From assembly GCF_009857435.1 (NCBI RefSeq), contig NZ_WWCK01000003.1, forward strand, positions 496,001 through 560,000: a stretch of 64,000 nt of DNA, given 5' to 3'. The DNA comes from Duganella rivi. Lineage in GTDB: Bacteria; Pseudomonadota; Gammaproteobacteria; Burkholderiales; Burkholderiaceae_D. Position numbers and translations under genes: made by a program. The notes under the pieces are model-generated. The model did no database searches, was not told the DNA's origin, and saw only the letters and a program-made list of their open reading frames with translations. Positions 63,701 to 64,000 of this stretch are shown here, piece after piece. Position 1 is the first letter of the stretch. Each line of letters starts with the position of its first letter.

Positions 63701-64000
63701 ACGCACGGCACCCGGCAGCAGCAGGTTGGACACGGTGAAGCCGGTCAAGCCCGCTTTTGGCTTGGCGCCACGGCCGGTTGCACCTTCGTCGCGGATTTCA
63801 CCGCCGGCGCCGGTCGAGGCGCCAGGGAATGGCGAGATCGCGGTCGGGTGATTGTGGGTTTCCACTTTCATCAGCGTGTGGGTCAGCTCGGTGGTCGGCG
63901 CGTATTCATTGCTGCCGGCCTGCGGGAAGAAGCGCATGACTTCCGCGCCTTCCATGATCGACGAGTTGTCGCTGTAGGCAACCACGGTGCCTTTCGGCTG
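60731..64000 (-). CDS. purL: Phosphoribosylformylglycinamidine synthase, C-terminal part (5' end cut by window edge)
   Basis: PurL makes FGAM from FGAR, glutamine and ATP in purine synthesis. The ~1090 visible residues run from the first FGAM synthase domain ([29 protein letters not shown]) to the glutamine amidotransferase end: [29 protein letters not shown] with the nucleophile Cys and the final [13 protein letters not shown] [16 protein letters not shown]. This is the long single-chain type of proteobacteria. The N terminus, about 250 residues, lies beyond 64000. The stop is 11 bases from the alkD stop and the terminator is inside alkD. Confidence 0.95.
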   Translation of the reverse strand, partial: QPKGTVVAYSDNSSIMEGAEVMRFFPQAGSNEYAPTTELTHTLMKVETHNHPTAISPFPGASTGAGGEIRDEGATGRGAKPKAGLTGFTVSNLLLPGAVRPWESDAVVTAPVSDYRDSGTPYGKPERIASPLQIMIDGPLGGAAFSNEFGRPVLGGYFRTYEQNIGKQFAGAHDTVFGYHKPIMIAGGIGNISSQHTHKNDIPVGSLLVQLGGPGMRIGMGGSAASSMATGTNTADLDFDSVQRGNPEMERRAQEVINACWQLGAKNPIISIHDVGAGGLSNAFPEITNDAKRGAIFDLRKIPLEESGMAPKEIWSNESQERYVLAISPADLPLFQSICERERSLFAVVGTATEERQLKLIDPELGNNPVDMPMEVLLGKPPKMQRDVHHVQNDFPAIDLTGMDLEEAAKRVLLLPTVGDKSFLITIGDRTVGGMSVRDQMVGPWQVPVADCAVTAMSFEGYKGEAMAMGERTPLAVIDAAASGRMAVAEAVLNIAAAPIRSIEDIKLSANWMAACGQPGQDAALYDTVKAVGMELCPALGISIPVGKDSLSMRTTWKEGDESKAVLSPVSLIVSSFAPVYDVRKSLTPQLRTDAGETSIILIDLGRGKNRLGASALAQVMGQLGNSVPDVDNPEDVKAFFAAIQQLNADGKLLAYHDRSDGGLYGTLTEMAFAGRAGLSINLDILTLEEGHGADQGDAKNWATQVAERRNEQTLRALFSEELGAVIQVRADEKSAVMDVLRSFNLGACSHIIGKLNDRGVIEFTRDAKIIYAKPRAELHRLWSETSWRIARLRDNPACADAEYDRLLDEQDPGITPKVTFDLSENVAAPFIATGVRPRVAILREQGVNSHIETAYVMHQAGFTAVDVHMSDLIAGRAKLDDFQGIIAVGGFSYGDVLGAGEGWAKTILFNSALSDQFAKFFARKDSFGLGVCNGCQMMSNLKPLIPGAHAWPKFTTNKSEKFEARFAMVEVLDSPSIFFSGMAGTQTPIAIAHGEGYADFSQTGNIAEAVAAMRFVDNRGAATEAYPYNPNGSPQGLTSVTTADGRFTVMMPHAERVFRSVQHSWAPESWGEESPWMRMFRNARKFVG

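Overview
The window is GC-rich, gene-dense bacterial chromosome, most probably from a betaproteobacterium of the Oxalobacteraceae (the Duganella / Massilia / Janthinobacterium group). The clues are three secreted PEP-CTERM proteins with VPEPATYGM / VPEPGTYAM tails, several chemoreceptors and chemotaxis adaptors, a betaproteobacterial mltG-tmk-holB-pilZ-tatD block, and house-keeping proteins (EF-G, FabI, AckA, PurL, SelO) of proteobacterial type. I saw no rRNA or tRNA gene, CRISPR array, prophage or plasmid backbone. The assignment comes from protein character, not from a database search.

Layout. 1-6.3 kb: the 3' part of an FGGY sugar kinase, a cyclic-nucleotide-binding thioredoxin-reductase-like protein, and a minus-strand operon pta-ackA-fabI-(RRM-like protein). 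6.3-11.3 kb: an iron locus in which a PepSY membrane protein and a TonB-dependent siderophore receptor diverge from Fur-like sites, followed by a lipoprotein built of six ~48-residue repeats. 11.3-17.3 kb: a GAF-EAL c-di-GMP protein coupled to a chemoreceptor, a membrane acyltransferase-like protein with a hairpin-rich leader, and a porin-like protein. 17.4-24.2 kb: a small outer-membrane protein, EF-G, phospholipase A1, small ORFs, a PRMT-like methyltransferase, an ankyrin protein and tatD. 24.3-31.8 kb: a cation/proton antiporter and a KfrA-like protein lying inside the tatD-pilZ-holB-tmk-mltG block, then ygfZ-DUF4936-NRDE. 32-39.2 kb: flaG, a PEP-CTERM gene and a six-gene minus-strand beta-oxidation operon (thiolase, acyl-CoA dehydrogenase, two SDRs, an MDR reductase, GNAT). 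39.3-43.7 kb: an MHS-type transporter, a RAYT transposable element bounded by perfect inverted repeats, and two tandem PEP-CTERM paralogs. 43.8-55.3 kb: a FadB/FadJ-type multienzyme; a chemotaxis accessory operon (soluble PAS-PAS-MCP, CheR, CheD, triple-CheW protein) without CheA, CheY or CheB; another chemoreceptor; and an acyl-CoA ligase. 55.4-64 kb: selO-msrB-yciB-bolA, two tandem parvulin prolyl isomerases, an AlkD-like protein and the C-terminal part of purL, which runs off the right edge.

How the genes work together. Fatty-acid turnover recurs: PldA at the outer membrane, an acyl-CoA ligase, thiolase, acyl-CoA dehydrogenase and multienzyme on one side, and Pta-AckA-FabI (acetyl-CoA overflow and fatty-acid synthesis) on the other. 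The two beta-oxidation transcription units share a GAACGACCGT site in their promoter regions. Signalling is the second theme: three MCPs, CheR, CheD, CheW-type adaptors, an EAL protein and an orphan FlaG.

The most interesting sequence-level observations are: an apparent AUC start codon for selO; a RAYT element whose ORF would end inside its own terminal repeat but is now cut by a stop inside its C-terminal helix-turn-helix; five convergent gene pairs with interlocked stop codons within 18.2 kb; a purL terminator encoded inside the opposing alkD gene; a thioredoxin-reductase-like protein without the redox CxxC; and the repeat lipoprotein.
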